DNA of 64,000 nt from Actinophytocola xinjiangensis (GTDB lineage: Bacteria; Actinomycetota; Actinomycetes; Mycobacteriales; Pseudonocardiaceae), in assembly GCF_001921215.1 (NCBI RefSeq), contig NZ_MSIF01000019.1, positions 1 through 64,000 on the forward strand, given 5' to 3'. The position numbers and the translations under genes were made by a program. The notes beneath the pieces were generated by a model that searched no databases, was not told the origin of the DNA, and saw only the letters and a list, made by a program, of their open reading frames with translations. Position 1 is the stretch's first letter. Every line of letters begins with the position of its first letter. Positions 39,509 to 47,660 of this stretch are shown in pieces.

Positions 39509-40113
39509 GGTGGCTCCGTGTTGTCGGGGGTGAACCGGGTCCAGGTGTGGGGGTGGTCGTGGGTGGTGGTGCGGGCGCCGTAGAGGGCGCGTTGGAATCG
39601 CAGGATGTCGTCGTCGGCGAGGTGGAGGGCGGTGGTGCAGTCGGTGAGGATGGTGATGTGGTAGCCCTTTTGGAAGGCGGTGCGGGCGGTGGTGTCGACG
39701 CAGACGTCGGTGTAGAGGCCGGCGAACACGAGGTGGTGGGCGGCTCGGCGGGTGAGGTGGTGGTGCAGGTCGGTGTGGAGGAACGCGTCGAAGCAGGCTT
39801 TCTTGGTGAAGACGCGTTCGCCGGGGGCGGGGGTGACGGTGTGGAACTGGGCGCCCCAGGTTCCTTCGCGGCACTTGGGTGGGCGGCCTCGGGTGGCGTC
39901 GCGGTGTCGCCAGCTCGGTGGTTGGTGTTCGAGGTCGCCGATGAATCGGACGAACACGACTTCGGTGCCGTGGGTGCGGGCGGTGTCGATGGCGCGGGCG
40001 GTGTTGGTGGTGACGGCGTGCAGGGTGTCGGGGTTGTGTTGGTGGCGGGTCGCGGTGCAGAAGTCGTTCTGCAGGTCGACGACGATCAGCACGGTTCCTG
40101 GTTGGACGGTCAC
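39478..40113 (-). CDS. Isochorismatase-like cysteine hydrolase
   Basis: 211 aa from GTG 40113, whose GTGA overlaps the stop of the preceding gene. The triad of the superfamily is present: Asp in VVDLQNDF, Lys in TKKACFDAF, Cys in YTDVCVDTTAR, with the usual fold order. These enzymes hydrolyse isochorismate, nicotinamide, N-carbamoyl compounds and others; the substrate cannot be told here. There are no isochorismate synthase or siderophore genes nearby, which argues against siderophore function. Confidence 0.88.
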   Translation of the reverse strand: MTVQPGTVLIVVDLQNDFCTATRHQHNPDTLHAVTTNTARAIDTARTHGTEVVFVRFIGDLEHQPPSWRHRDATRGRPPKCREGTWGAQFHTVTPAPGERVFTKKACFDAFLHTDLHHHLTRRAAHHLVFAGLYTDVCVDTTARTAFQKGYHITILTDCTTALHLADDDILRFQRALYGARTTTHDHPHTWTRFTPDNTEPPSPTPHTASA

Positions 40114-41156
40114 CGTCCGGCCGCCGACGTGGTGTGGGGGTGGAGGTGGTCGAGGAGGGTGTCGACGAGGTCGGTGGTGGTGGCGGTGGTGGTGTCGCTG
40201 TGGGCGGTGTGGAGGGCTTGTTCGACGGTGTCGATGGCTCCGGCGCAGCCGCCGTGGTGTTGGGCGATGGCGGCGGCGGCGCGCACGGTGGCGGTGGGGT
40301 TGACGGTGTTGTGGCCGGTGAGGTCGTCGGCCGAGCCGTGGACGGTTTGGTATTCGATGAGGCCGAGGACGTCGGGGTGTAGGTAGGTGTTTTCGGTGTG
40401 GTGGTTTTCCTGGCGTTGGCCGCCGAAGCGGTCGAGGAGCACGACGTGCATGATGTCGGCCCATTCGTTGCCGGCGATGAGTAGGGTGCGGCCGGGCAGG
40501 CCGTGTTCGATCAGGTCGCGGTTGACGGTGTCGGGTTGGCACAGGCGGATCGGGGTGCCGGTGCGGCGGGTGAGGTCGGTGACCCAGTCGTCGAGGGCGC
40601 CGTCGAGCAGGTGGAACTTGTAGGCCATGAGGATCTGGTGGGGTCCGGTGTCGGGCCATTCCCGGTGGGCGCGGGCGAGGGCGTAGCCGATGACCTGTTC
40701 GGTGGTGTCGCGGCTGAAGCGCATGGTGCGGGTGATTTCGCCGGGGGCGTGGCTGTTGTGGCCGGTGTAGAAGCCCTGGGCCTCGTCGCGGATCAGCAGC
40801 AGGGTGGTGTCGTGGGTGGTGAGCAGGTCGGTTTTGACCGCGCGGAGTCGTTGGCGGACCAGGTAGAGGGATTGGGCGTTGATGGCGGTGCGGAACACCG
40901 CTGTGACGCTGCGGTCGGCCAGTTCGCGGCAGTACTGTTCGTAGTGGTCGGCGTCGTCGCGGGTGGTGGCGCGGATCTGGTCGAGGCCGGCGTGGCGTAA
41001 GGACCGGTAGGTGTGGTAGGTCCTGGGCGAGCGCACGATGTGGAAGGTGACGCCGTGGGTGTCGCCGAGGTGGGTGAGGACGCGGTCGAACACGGCGGCC
41101 AGTTCGGGTCCGGTGCCGTGGCCGATCGCGAGCCCCACTGTGACGGTGTTGGCCAT
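40110..41156 (-). CDS. Isocitrate/isopropylmalate dehydrogenase-like protein
   Basis: 348 aa. The opening VTVGLAIGHGTGPELA corresponds to the GDGIGPE motif of the family. RDEAQGFYTGHNSHAPGEIT aligns with the RENTEGLYSG region, EWADIMHVVLLDRFGGQ with the metal-site strand, and TVHGSADDLTGHNTVNPTAT with the EPVHGSAPDIAG...NP nucleotide-binding loop. The metal-binding Asp/Asp pattern and substrate Args are altered (HGTG for DGIG), so the substrate is likely not isocitrate or isopropylmalate. It is 4 nt after the EF-hand gene and overlaps the hydrolase gene. Probably an oxidative step of an unknown small-molecule pathway. Confidence 0.82.
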   Translation of the reverse strand: MANTVTVGLAIGHGTGPELAAVFDRVLTHLGDTHGVTFHIVRSPRTYHTYRSLRHAGLDQIRATTRDDADHYEQYCRELADRSVTAVFRTAINAQSLYLVRQRLRAVKTDLLTTHDTTLLLIRDEAQGFYTGHNSHAPGEITRTMRFSRDTTEQVIGYALARAHREWPDTGPHQILMAYKFHLLDGALDDWVTDLTRRTGTPIRLCQPDTVNRDLIEHGLPGRTLLIAGNEWADIMHVVLLDRFGGQRQENHHTENTYLHPDVLGLIEYQTVHGSADDLTGHNTVNPTATVRAAAAIAQHHGGCAGAIDTVEQALHTAHSDTTTATTTDLVDTLLDHLHPHTTSAAGR

Positions 41157-41160
41157 CTGG

Positions 41161-41694
41161 TCAGGCCCCGGGTTGTCCGACGAGGTGGTCGCCGGCGATG
41201 CCGGCCTTGTCGGGGCGGTAGTAGTCCTTGATTCCCTGGACCCAGGTGGTGACGGTGATCTCGTCGTCGTCGTTGGGTTCGAACGCGTCGAACAGTGCTT
41301 CGATGTTGGCGCGGTCGAATCCGATGGCGAGCATGAGGGCGATGAACACGGGGCGTTCGATGAGGCCGTCGCCGTCGGGGTCGCCGAGGGCGGCGAGGGA
41401 GAGTGCGAAGTCCTCGATGGTGTCGTCGAAGCGTTCGGGGGAGAGTACGCACGCCGAGAATTCTTCGAGGGTGATCATGTTGTCGCCGTTGGTGTCGAGT
41501 TCGGCGGCGAGGGTGGTCCAGTAGCGGCGGAACGCGGCGAGCATGGCTTCCTTGGCGGCGTCGCTGGAGGTGTCGGCGGCGTCGATGACGCGGTGGGCCA
41601 TGAGGTCGAAGTCGTTGGCGCCGAGTTGGCCGGAGCCGTCGGCGTCGAACAGGGTGAAGACGAGGTGGACCCGGTTGGTCGCTTCCGCGCGCAT
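41161..41694 (-). CDS. Four-EF-hand calcium-binding protein (calerythrin-like)
   Basis: 177 aa, the same length as calerythrin of Saccharopolyspora erythraea. Four EF loops: DADGSGQLGANDF (about 18-30), DTNGDNMITLEEF (about 67-79), DPDGDGLIERPVF (about 104-116) and the degenerate PNDDDEITVTTW (about 140-150). No signal peptide, so cytoplasmic. It leads the operon with the IDH-like, hydrolase and methyltransferase genes. Calcium control of that pathway is a possibility, not shown. Confidence 0.9.
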   Translation of the reverse strand: MRAEATNRVHLVFTLFDADGSGQLGANDFDLMAHRVIDAADTSSDAAKEAMLAAFRRYWTTLAAELDTNGDNMITLEEFSACVLSPERFDDTIEDFALSLAALGDPDGDGLIERPVFIALMLAIGFDRANIEALFDAFEPNDDDEITVTTWVQGIKDYYRPDKAGIAGDHLVGQPGA

Positions 41695-41932
41695 GGTATT
41701 TCCGGCCTTTCGCTATTGTTTCTCCGGATTTCGCACACCGTTGTGTCGGTAAATGCGCTTGTACTATGCCAGACGTCGACCGGGGCGCCTACGACGAATT
41801 TCGCGATCACCGGAAAGAGTGAATTCCGCAGGATTGGTCTCGCATTACGTCAATTACGCCGACCGGGTGGCTGTTCCGGGGGCCGCACCCACTGTCGGTC
41901 CCACCTGCGGCGGCGTCGGTGTCAGGACGGCG

Positions 41933-42925
41933 TCAGGACGGCGTCGAGTAGCGGGCGGCGAACGCCTCGGCCCGCTCACGCAGCGTGGTGCGCAACGATT
42001 CCGGCGCCAGGACCTCCGCGCCCGTGCCGGCCTGCCACAGCGCCCACTCGGCGTGCCGCGCGTCCTGGAAGGTGACCTCCACCCGCGTCCAGTCCTCAGT
42101 GTCCGGGGCAGTGTCCGGGGCGGGTTTCTCGGCGCGCACGGCCAGTGCCGTGTCCACCAACGCCTCCCGCCGCCACGGGCTCACCCGCGCCACCACCGTG
42201 AGTTGGTCGCTGCCGGCGAGGAACCGCGCGCACCGCTCCCGCCACAGCCGGTCCAGGTCGACGTGGTCGGGTCGCCGCGCGGGCTCGGCGAGTTCGGTGA
42301 CCTCCGCGATGCGGGAGAGTCGGTAGGTGCGGTCCTGGCCGTCGCGGATGGCCAGCAGGTAGGCGCGGTCGCGCACGGTCACCAGGCCGATCGGGTCGAC
42401 CGTGCGCCAGCGGGGTGGTTGGCCGGTGGCCGCGTAGTGGAGGCGCAGCCGCCGCCCGGTCAGCACCGCGCGGCGCACCGCGACCAGCGTGGTGTCCGGG
42501 ACGTCCTCGGTGACCAGCGGGTGGGACAGCAGGTCGGTGTCCGGGTCGACCAGCAGGCGTCGTGCGCCGTCACTGGCCAGCGCCCGGTGGTCGTCGGGCA
42601 GCGCGTCGAGGACCTTGCGCAGGGCGGAGGCGAGCGCGGATCCGAGGCCGAGCACCTGCTCGGCGCGGCCCAGGCCGGCGACCAGCAGGGCCAGCGCCTC
42701 GTCGTGGTTGAGCCCGGTGAGTTCGGTGCGGAAACCGGGCAGCAACGCGAAACCGCCTCGGCGGCCGCGTTCGGCGTAGACGGGGACCCCGGCGGCCGAC
42801 AGTGCCTCGATGTCGCGCAGCACCGTGCGCGTGGACACCTCCAGTTCGCGGGCGAGTGCGGCGGCGCTGAGTTGTCCGCGTTGGCGCAGCAGCAGCACCA
42901 ACGACACCAACCGGTCGGCACGCAC
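41933..42925 (-). CDS. WYL-domain transcriptional regulator (YafY/DeoR-type)
   Basis: 330 aa from GTG 42925. N-terminal HTH_11 domain (RADRLVSLVLLLRQRGQL, STRTVLRDIEALSAAG), the YAERGRRGGFALLPG wing, a central WYL domain (RRLRLHYAATGQPPRWRTVD, DRAYLLAIRDGQDRTYRLSRI) and a C-terminal WCX extension. Divergent from the RidA gene, with a candidate operator between them. Confidence 0.9.
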   Translation of the reverse strand: MRADRLVSLVLLLRQRGQLSAAALARELEVSTRTVLRDIEALSAAGVPVYAERGRRGGFALLPGFRTELTGLNHDEALALLVAGLGRAEQVLGLGSALASALRKVLDALPDDHRALASDGARRLLVDPDTDLLSHPLVTEDVPDTTLVAVRRAVLTGRRLRLHYAATGQPPRWRTVDPIGLVTVRDRAYLLAIRDGQDRTYRLSRIAEVTELAEPARRPDHVDLDRLWRERCARFLAGSDQLTVVARVSPWRREALVDTALAVRAEKPAPDTAPDTEDWTRVEVTFQDARHAEWALWQAGTGAEVLAPESLRTTLRERAEAFAARYSTPS

Positions 42926-42939
42926 CGCCGCAGAATACC

Positions 42940-42954
42940 TGACAGTGGATGTCG
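42940..42954. promoter_or_regulatory. Candidate WYL operator
   Basis: TGACA-GTGGA-TGTCG, an inverted repeat with one mismatch, in the 93-nt gap between the divergent WYL regulator and RidA genes. Confidence 0.4.
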
Positions 42955-43018
42955 TGTATTGCCGGAAAGGTGGGTTCCTGACGGCGCCGACGGGCGCCCC
43001 ATCGGAAACGGAGCACAC

Positions 43019-43426
43019 ATGCAACGCACGGTCGAGCGCACGCCGGTCAACCCCTGGGCCTGGTCGGCGGCCCTGGGCTACCACCAGGGTGAGGTCGTCG
43101 CCGGCCACACCCGAACCCTGTTCTGCGCCGGCCAGAGCGCGATGGCCGGTGACGGCACGCCTCGCCACGCCGGTGACCTGGCCGCGCAGTTGGCGTTGAG
43201 CCTGGACAACCTGGAGTCGGTTCTCGCCGAGGCCGGTATGACGCTGGCCAACCTGGTGCGCCTGACCGTCTACGCCACCGACGTCGACGGTCTGCTGGAG
43301 CACTACGGGGTGCTGGCGGGCCGGCTGGGTGCCGCCGGCGCGACCCCGCCGACGACGATGCTGGGCGTGTCCCGGCTGGCGGTTCCCGACCTGCTCGTCG
43401 AGGTGGAGGGAACCGCCGTCGCCTGA
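43019..43426 (+). CDS. RidA family protein
   Basis: 135 aa from ATG 43019 (GGAG upstream). YjgF/RidA fold: FCAGQSAMAGDG, DLAAQLALSLDNLESVLAEAG, LVRLTVYATDVD and a C-terminal LLVEVEGTAVA. The Arg that binds the enamine/imine acid in true RidA (usually in the motif C-IP-R/V..EI.A) is not evident, so it may belong to another Rid subgroup. Divergent from the WYL regulator, its likely controller. Confidence 0.88.
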   Translation: MQRTVERTPVNPWAWSAALGYHQGEVVAGHTRTLFCAGQSAMAGDGTPRHAGDLAAQLALSLDNLESVLAEAGMTLANLVRLTVYATDVDGLLEHYGVLAGRLGAAGATPPTTMLGVSRLAVPDLLVEVEGTAVA

Positions 43427-43430
43427 GCCG

Positions 43431-44414
43431 CTAGCGGGGGTCGACCCACCAGCGGGCCTTGTAGATCTGCGCGTCGGGCAGGGTGTGGGAGTCGGTGGGC
43501 AGGTGCAGGCGGACCGTGGCCGTGCACCAGGTGCAGCCCGTTCCCGGTTCCGGCGCGGTGGTCAGTGTCTGGCCCGTGGTGGGGTTGGTGGTCACCGATT
43601 TGATGCCTGTGACGTCGATGGACTCGGCGCCGCGGTAGTCGTCGTGGAACACGCCGGTGCGCGGGTCGAGTTGGTAGACGCGGCTGCCGGTGCTCACCCA
43701 CAGTCGGTCACGGCCGGCGACCGGCTGCAGGTCGTGGCCCCACGGGGTGGGCAGCGCGTGCCGCACGCTGGGGGTGAGTGTCGGCGCCGCCGCCGTGCCC
43801 CCGACGGTCAGCCCGACGACCTCGTGGTCGCCGACCGTCCACAGCAGTGCGCGGCCGGTGTCCCAGTACACCGCGTGGGCCCCGGGGAACGCGAACTCGG
43901 TGTGGTCGGTGGACCGGGGGCCCTGTGAGGCGGTGTAGACCCGCACCCAGCCGCCGGTGCTGGCCGCGACGGCCACGTTGCCGTCGGGCAGGACCTCGAT
44001 GCTGTGGGGGTTGGCCGAGCGGCCGACGTCGCCGGCCCAGTAGGAGCCGGTGCCCGACGGGTAGGGGACCATCGCGGCCAGCCCGTAGGAGTCGGTGGTC
44101 AGCAGGTAGCGCCGGTGGCGGTAGGTGCGCAGTTTCGCCTCGTCGGGCAGGCCCCAGTTGTCGAGCAGGTCGGCGAATCCCTGGTCGGCGGTCGGCCGCC
44201 AGGACCAGCGGACCGCGCGCGGGTCGTTCCAGTCGCCGCGGGTGTCGAGCACGGTGATCTGGTCGCGGGCCTGGTCGGTCACCACCACGTCGCAGCAGCG
44301 TCCGGTGTTCGGGTTCTGTCCCCGTTCGGCCGTGGCGCCCGGCGGGGCGACGGTGAGGGCGGCGGACACCGCGAACCCGATGGTCAGCGCCCGGGCAACA
44401 CGGGACATGCGCAT
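43431..44414 (-). CDS. Secreted beta-propeller-like protein (DUF6528-like)
   Basis: 327 aa from ATG 44414 (GGAGGA upstream). Signal peptide VARALTIGFAVSAALTVA with APPGATA. The mature protein starts with VVVTDQARDQITVLDTRGDW and repeats strand motifs such as HSIEVLPDGNVAVAAS, HAVYWDTGRALLWTVG and DRLWVSTGSRVYQLDP, consistent with a propeller. Two Cys pairs (RCCD; CTWC). The domain name is from memory. Ends 5 nt from the convergent RidA stop. Confidence 0.7.
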   Translation of the reverse strand: MRMSRVARALTIGFAVSAALTVAPPGATAERGQNPNTGRCCDVVVTDQARDQITVLDTRGDWNDPRAVRWSWRPTADQGFADLLDNWGLPDEAKLRTYRHRRYLLTTDSYGLAAMVPYPSGTGSYWAGDVGRSANPHSIEVLPDGNVAVAASTGGWVRVYTASQGPRSTDHTEFAFPGAHAVYWDTGRALLWTVGDHEVVGLTVGGTAAAPTLTPSVRHALPTPWGHDLQPVAGRDRLWVSTGSRVYQLDPRTGVFHDDYRGAESIDVTGIKSVTTNPTTGQTLTTAPEPGTGCTWCTATVRLHLPTDSHTLPDAQIYKARWWVDPR

Positions 44415-44535
44415 GGCTTCCTCCATGATCGGCAAGGGTCACGAGCCCATCAGAGCGGAGGAAACATACGACCTTTGCCGGTCGAACACCACCGGCCCGG
44501 CGGGTAACGTCCCGGCGAACGTCTCAGTGAAGGTC

Positions 44536-44862
44536 TCAGCGAGCGCACCGAATGCAGGTCGTGGCCGCCGGCAGCGCTTCGAGGCGTCCCTGGCCGATGG
44601 GGTCGCCGCAGCGTGCGCACAGTCCGTAGGTGCCGGCCGCCAGCCGCCGCTCGGCGGCGTCCAGTTCGCGTAGTTCGGTTCGTGCCTGCTCCAGCAGTCC
44701 CGCGACCTGGGCGCGCTCGAAGGCGACGGTCACGCCTTCCGGGTCGTGCTCGTCGTCGTTGGTCGTGTAGGCGGCGGACTCCAGGATGCTGTCGAGTCGC
44801 CGCGTCAGCGCCGCCACCAACTCCACCGTCTCCCGGCGTCGTCGCGCCAGCGGATCGGTCAT
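44536..44862 (-). CDS. TraR/DksA-type zinc finger protein
   Basis: 108 aa from ATG 44862 (GGGGGC upstream). Helical hairpin (ETVELVAALTRRL...EQARTELRELDAAERRLAAG) and a C-terminal four-Cys zinc finger: CARCGDPIG...CIRC. Such proteins bind the RNA polymerase secondary channel; the actinobacterial branch's role is less clear. Confidence 0.87.
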   Translation of the reverse strand: MTDPLARRRRETVELVAALTRRLDSILESAAYTTNDDEHDPEGVTVAFERAQVAGLLEQARTELRELDAAERRLAAGTYGLCARCGDPIGQGRLEALPAATTCIRCAR

Positions 44863-44922
44863 GCCCCCATTGAACACCCGCCCCGGGGTGCCATATCGGG
44901 AACACCCCTCCCCGAACGATAT

Positions 44923-44955
44923 GGTCTAGACCTATTGACCAGTGGTCTGGACCAC
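44923..44955. promoter_or_regulatory. Two DasR-like (dre) palindromes upstream of doxX-like gene
   Basis: GGTCTAGACC (44923-44932) and GTGGTCTGGACCAC (44942-44955) share the GGTCT-N-GACC core. The DasR consensus TGGTCTAGACCA differs from each by one position over 12. They end 49 nt before the DoxX ATG. Confidence 0.5.
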
Positions 44956-45004
44956 GTAGGGTGGAACTCCCCGTACACGACCGACTACTCCACGGAGAGC
45001 ACCG

Positions 45005-45424
45005 ATGGCCATCACCGACCGTGCCAGGGCCACCATCGCCGCCGCCACGGGCGCACCCGGATTCCAGGACCGGGTCATCGGCGCCACCCGCGTCGTCGTC
45101 GCGTTCCTGTTCGTCTGCCACGGGTTGGGAGGCGTCTTCGGCCTGTTCGGCACGGTCGCCACCCCGGTCGGCGCCTGGCCGAACTGGTGGGCCCACATCA
45201 TCGAACTCGTCGCCGGCACCGCCATCGCACTCGGCCTGTTCACCCGCCCCGCCGCCCTGCTGTGCTCCGGCGCGATGGCCTTCGCCTACTTCACCGTGCA
45301 CCAGCCGCAGGCGCTGTTCCCCATCAGCAACAACGGCGAGCTGGCGGCGCTGTTCTGCTGGACGTTCCTGCTCATCGCCGTCATCGGACCCGGCGCCTTC
45401 GCCCTGGACAACCGCCGCCGGTAA
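45005..45424 (+). CDS. DoxX family membrane protein
   Basis: 139 aa. Four membrane helices and the DoxX/SURF4-like signature: RVVVAFLFVCHGLGGVFGLFG, IIELVAGTAIALGLFTRPAA and NNGELAALFCWTFLLIAVIGPG. ATG preceded by GGAGAGCACCG. Function in the family is poorly defined (thiol/redox membrane complexes in mycobacteria). Two palindromes upstream suggest GntR control. Confidence 0.9.
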   Translation: MAITDRARATIAAATGAPGFQDRVIGATRVVVAFLFVCHGLGGVFGLFGTVATPVGAWPNWWAHIIELVAGTAIALGLFTRPAALLCSGAMAFAYFTVHQPQALFPISNNGELAALFCWTFLLIAVIGPGAFALDNRRR

Positions 45425-45431
45425 CGGTCTG

Positions 45432-45657
45432 TCAACCGGGCCACACTGGTTGTCAGCATCACCGCCGACGCCGACGTGCTGCGCGACGCCGCGAACACCC
45501 TGACCCCGGCCCACGATCACTTCGCCGCCCAACTCGCCGCAACGGCACCCGCGTGTCCGACGACCTCCCCGGCCGGATGATCGGCATGAACGACCAGTAC
45601 GCCGTGTTCCTCACCGACGACGGTGTCGCCGTCCACACCACCGGCCGAGGCGGCTGA
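45432..45657 (+). pseudogene. Possible frameshifted gene remnant
   Basis: One frame reads VNRATLVVSITADADVLRDA and on to QLA; a second frame then reads RVSDDLPGRMIGMNDQYAVF...TTGRGG before a stop. The two would join by a single shift near 45545. Composition looks coding, but I recognise no family; it may be a decayed or non-coding stretch. Confidence 0.25.
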
Positions 45658-45663
45658 GCCGGC

Positions 45664-46818
45664 TCAGCCTCGGCCGTACTTGCGCAGGAGCTTGCGGACC
45701 CGGTCCAGCGGGATCGCGTGCCGGGTGGTGCCGCCGTTGCCGGTGACGGTGGTGGCCATGAACATCGAGTTGTAGATGGCCTCCTCGGTCGCGTCCAGCG
45801 CACCGAGGAACAACCCCGACATTCCGGCGTTGGGCACGTACTTGGCGTCCTGGACCGCCGACCCCGGCGCCTCCCGCACGTGTGGGGACGTGGAGAACGC
45901 GATCGCGAAGTCGCCGCTGCCGTTGCTGTAGGACGACCCGGTCCGGGCCATCGCGAACACCGCCCGCGCGGCAAGGCGCTCCAGGTTGCGGGAGGTCAGC
46001 GGCGCGTCGGTGGCGACGACGAGCATGCACGACCCGTCACCGGAGGTGTCGGCCATCGACGGCGGCGACAGCTCCTCACCGACCGGCACCCCGTCGACCC
46101 GTAACGAGCCGCCGTAGTTCGTCTGCACGAGCACCCCGACGGTGAAGTCGCCGACCACCCGCGACGAGGTCCCGATGCCGCCCTTCCAGCCGAAACAGGT
46201 CGTGCCGGTGCCCGCGCCGACCGAACCCTCCGCCACCACGCCGCCCCGCGCCGCCTCGATCGCGGCGATCACGTGGTCCTCGGTGACGTGCCGGCCGCGG
46301 ATGTCGTTGAGCGCGCCGTCGTTGGTCTCCCCGACCACGGCGTTGACCGACTGCACCGACCCGTTGCCGGCCTGCGCCAACGTCCACGCGACCGTCCCGT
46401 CCACCCCGCGTGCCACGCTGAGCGTGTTGGTCAGCACGATCGGCGCCTCGATCGTGCCCAGCTCGCTGACCTGCGTCGACCCGGCCAGCTTGCCGAAGGC
46501 GTTGCCGATGAACACCCCGCCGGCGACCTTGTCCTGGAACACGTTGTCCGGGTGGGGCACGATCGCGGTGACCCCGGTCCGCACCCGGTCGCCCTCGACC
46601 AGCGTCACCTGCCCGACCCGCACCCCCGCCACGTCGGTGATGGCGTTGTGGTCACCGGTGGGCAGGTCACCGGGCGCCACCCCCAGCTCACGCGCCCTGG
46701 CCCGCCCGCCGGGCGGCGGCGCGGCCTGGGCGGTGCCGGCCGCCAACCCGCCGGTCATCACCCCACCAGCCAGTGCGGCACCGGTGGACATGACGGTGCG
46801 TCGAGACATGGCCGACAT
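45664..46818 (-). CDS. P1 family (S58) peptidase, DmpA-like, Tat-exported
   Basis: 384 aa. Twin-Arg signal MSRRTVMSTGAALAGG at the N-terminus. Family motifs: ITDVAGVRVGQVTL, PHPDNVFQDKVAGGVFIGNA, and GDGSCMLVVATDAPL, whose Gly-Ser is the autocleavage site that exposes the nucleophile Ser. L-aminopeptidase/D-esterase type. GGAGG before ATG 46818. Confidence 0.92.
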   Translation of the reverse strand: MSAMSRRTVMSTGAALAGGVMTGGLAAGTAQAAPPPGGRARARELGVAPGDLPTGDHNAITDVAGVRVGQVTLVEGDRVRTGVTAIVPHPDNVFQDKVAGGVFIGNAFGKLAGSTQVSELGTIEAPIVLTNTLSVARGVDGTVAWTLAQAGNGSVQSVNAVVGETNDGALNDIRGRHVTEDHVIAAIEAARGGVVAEGSVGAGTGTTCFGWKGGIGTSSRVVGDFTVGVLVQTNYGGSLRVDGVPVGEELSPPSMADTSGDGSCMLVVATDAPLTSRNLERLAARAVFAMARTGSSYSNGSGDFAIAFSTSPHVREAPGSAVQDAKYVPNAGMSGLFLGALDATEEAIYNSMFMATTVTGNGGTTRHAIPLDRVRKLLRKYGRG

Positions 46819-47035
46819 ACAGAGCCCTCCTACGTGACGGCGACAGATCCGATCATCATGCGTCCTGCCGCGGCCCGGGAACAGGTTGAGTTTTCCCCGC
46901 TCATGAGCTATGGCCCCAGGTCAGGGCAGGTGTCGGCGCGGCGGACGGAATGTCAAGGAAACGTGCGTCCGGTGTCAAGGCGGCACCGTGAACATCCCGG
47001 CAGACTCGCGGTACGGCACGGCATGAGAGGAAAAC

Positions 47036-47536
47036 ATGAAAAGAATCGCGCTGATACTCACGTTACTGGCGTCCGCTTTCTCCCTGTCCATGATGTCCCC
47101 CGCCCAGGCGGAAACCAGTGCACCGGCGGAAACCGCCGCGCGGTCCGCACTGGTGTCGGTGACGCCCAACGCCGCCGGAATACGGGTGTGCGTGCCAGCC
47201 GGCTGCGGTGTCGGCTACGCGGATTTCTACCCCGACGGTGACCGCATGACCGTGTGCGACGTGTACGCCAACGACCTCGGGGTGCGGGTGTCGGTCTGGA
47301 ACCAGACCAAGGACCCCGACGTCCACGAGTACTACCTGTCCGACGGCAACGGCAGCGGCAACAGCTGCAACTCGAAGGACGCCAGCGACGGCCAACCCTG
47401 GAACATGGCCGAGAAACACTGCTTCAGCCTCGGCGTCTACCAGACGCTGGACGGCTCGCAGATCGGCCCGCGCACCGTCGTGCAGGTGCGCAACTACAAC
47501 GTGGACGGCCCGGTCGACTGCTCCGGGGTCGACTAG
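47036..47536 (+). CDS. Small secreted protein
   Basis: 166 aa; AGAGGAAAAC before ATG. Signal peptide MKRIALILTLLASAFSLSMM with PAQA. The mature part has six Cys (CVPAGC, TVCDVY, SCNSK, KHCF, DCSG) in an aspartate/asparagine-rich beta-type sequence. Unknown family. A 13-bp hairpin follows. Confidence 0.75.
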   Translation: MKRIALILTLLASAFSLSMMSPAQAETSAPAETAARSALVSVTPNAAGIRVCVPAGCGVGYADFYPDGDRMTVCDVYANDLGVRVSVWNQTKDPDVHEYYLSDGNGSGNSCNSKDASDGQPWNMAEKHCFSLGVYQTLDGSQIGPRTVVQVRNYNVDGPVDCSGVD

Positions 47537-47550
47537 CCGCCACGGCCTGG

Positions 47551-47584
47551 TCGTGGCGAGGCGAACACGGCCGCCTCGCCACGA
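47551..47584 (+). terminator. Hairpin terminator after secreted protein gene
   Basis: Perfect 13-bp stem (47551-47563 with 47572-47584), 8-nt loop, 15 nt after the stop at 47536. No T-run. Confidence 0.75.
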
Positions 47585-47660
47585 TTAGCCGTGGATTAGC
47601 CGTTCGGTAACCGCGTTCTGGGAGGCTGCCCCGCGACCACCGGATATCGCGGGAGCCCCC

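Noticed and set aside
39478-40113. Isochorismatase of a siderophore (DHB) pathway
   Set aside because: No isochorismate synthase, DHB-AMP ligase or NRPS genes nearby and no aryl carrier domain on the protein.
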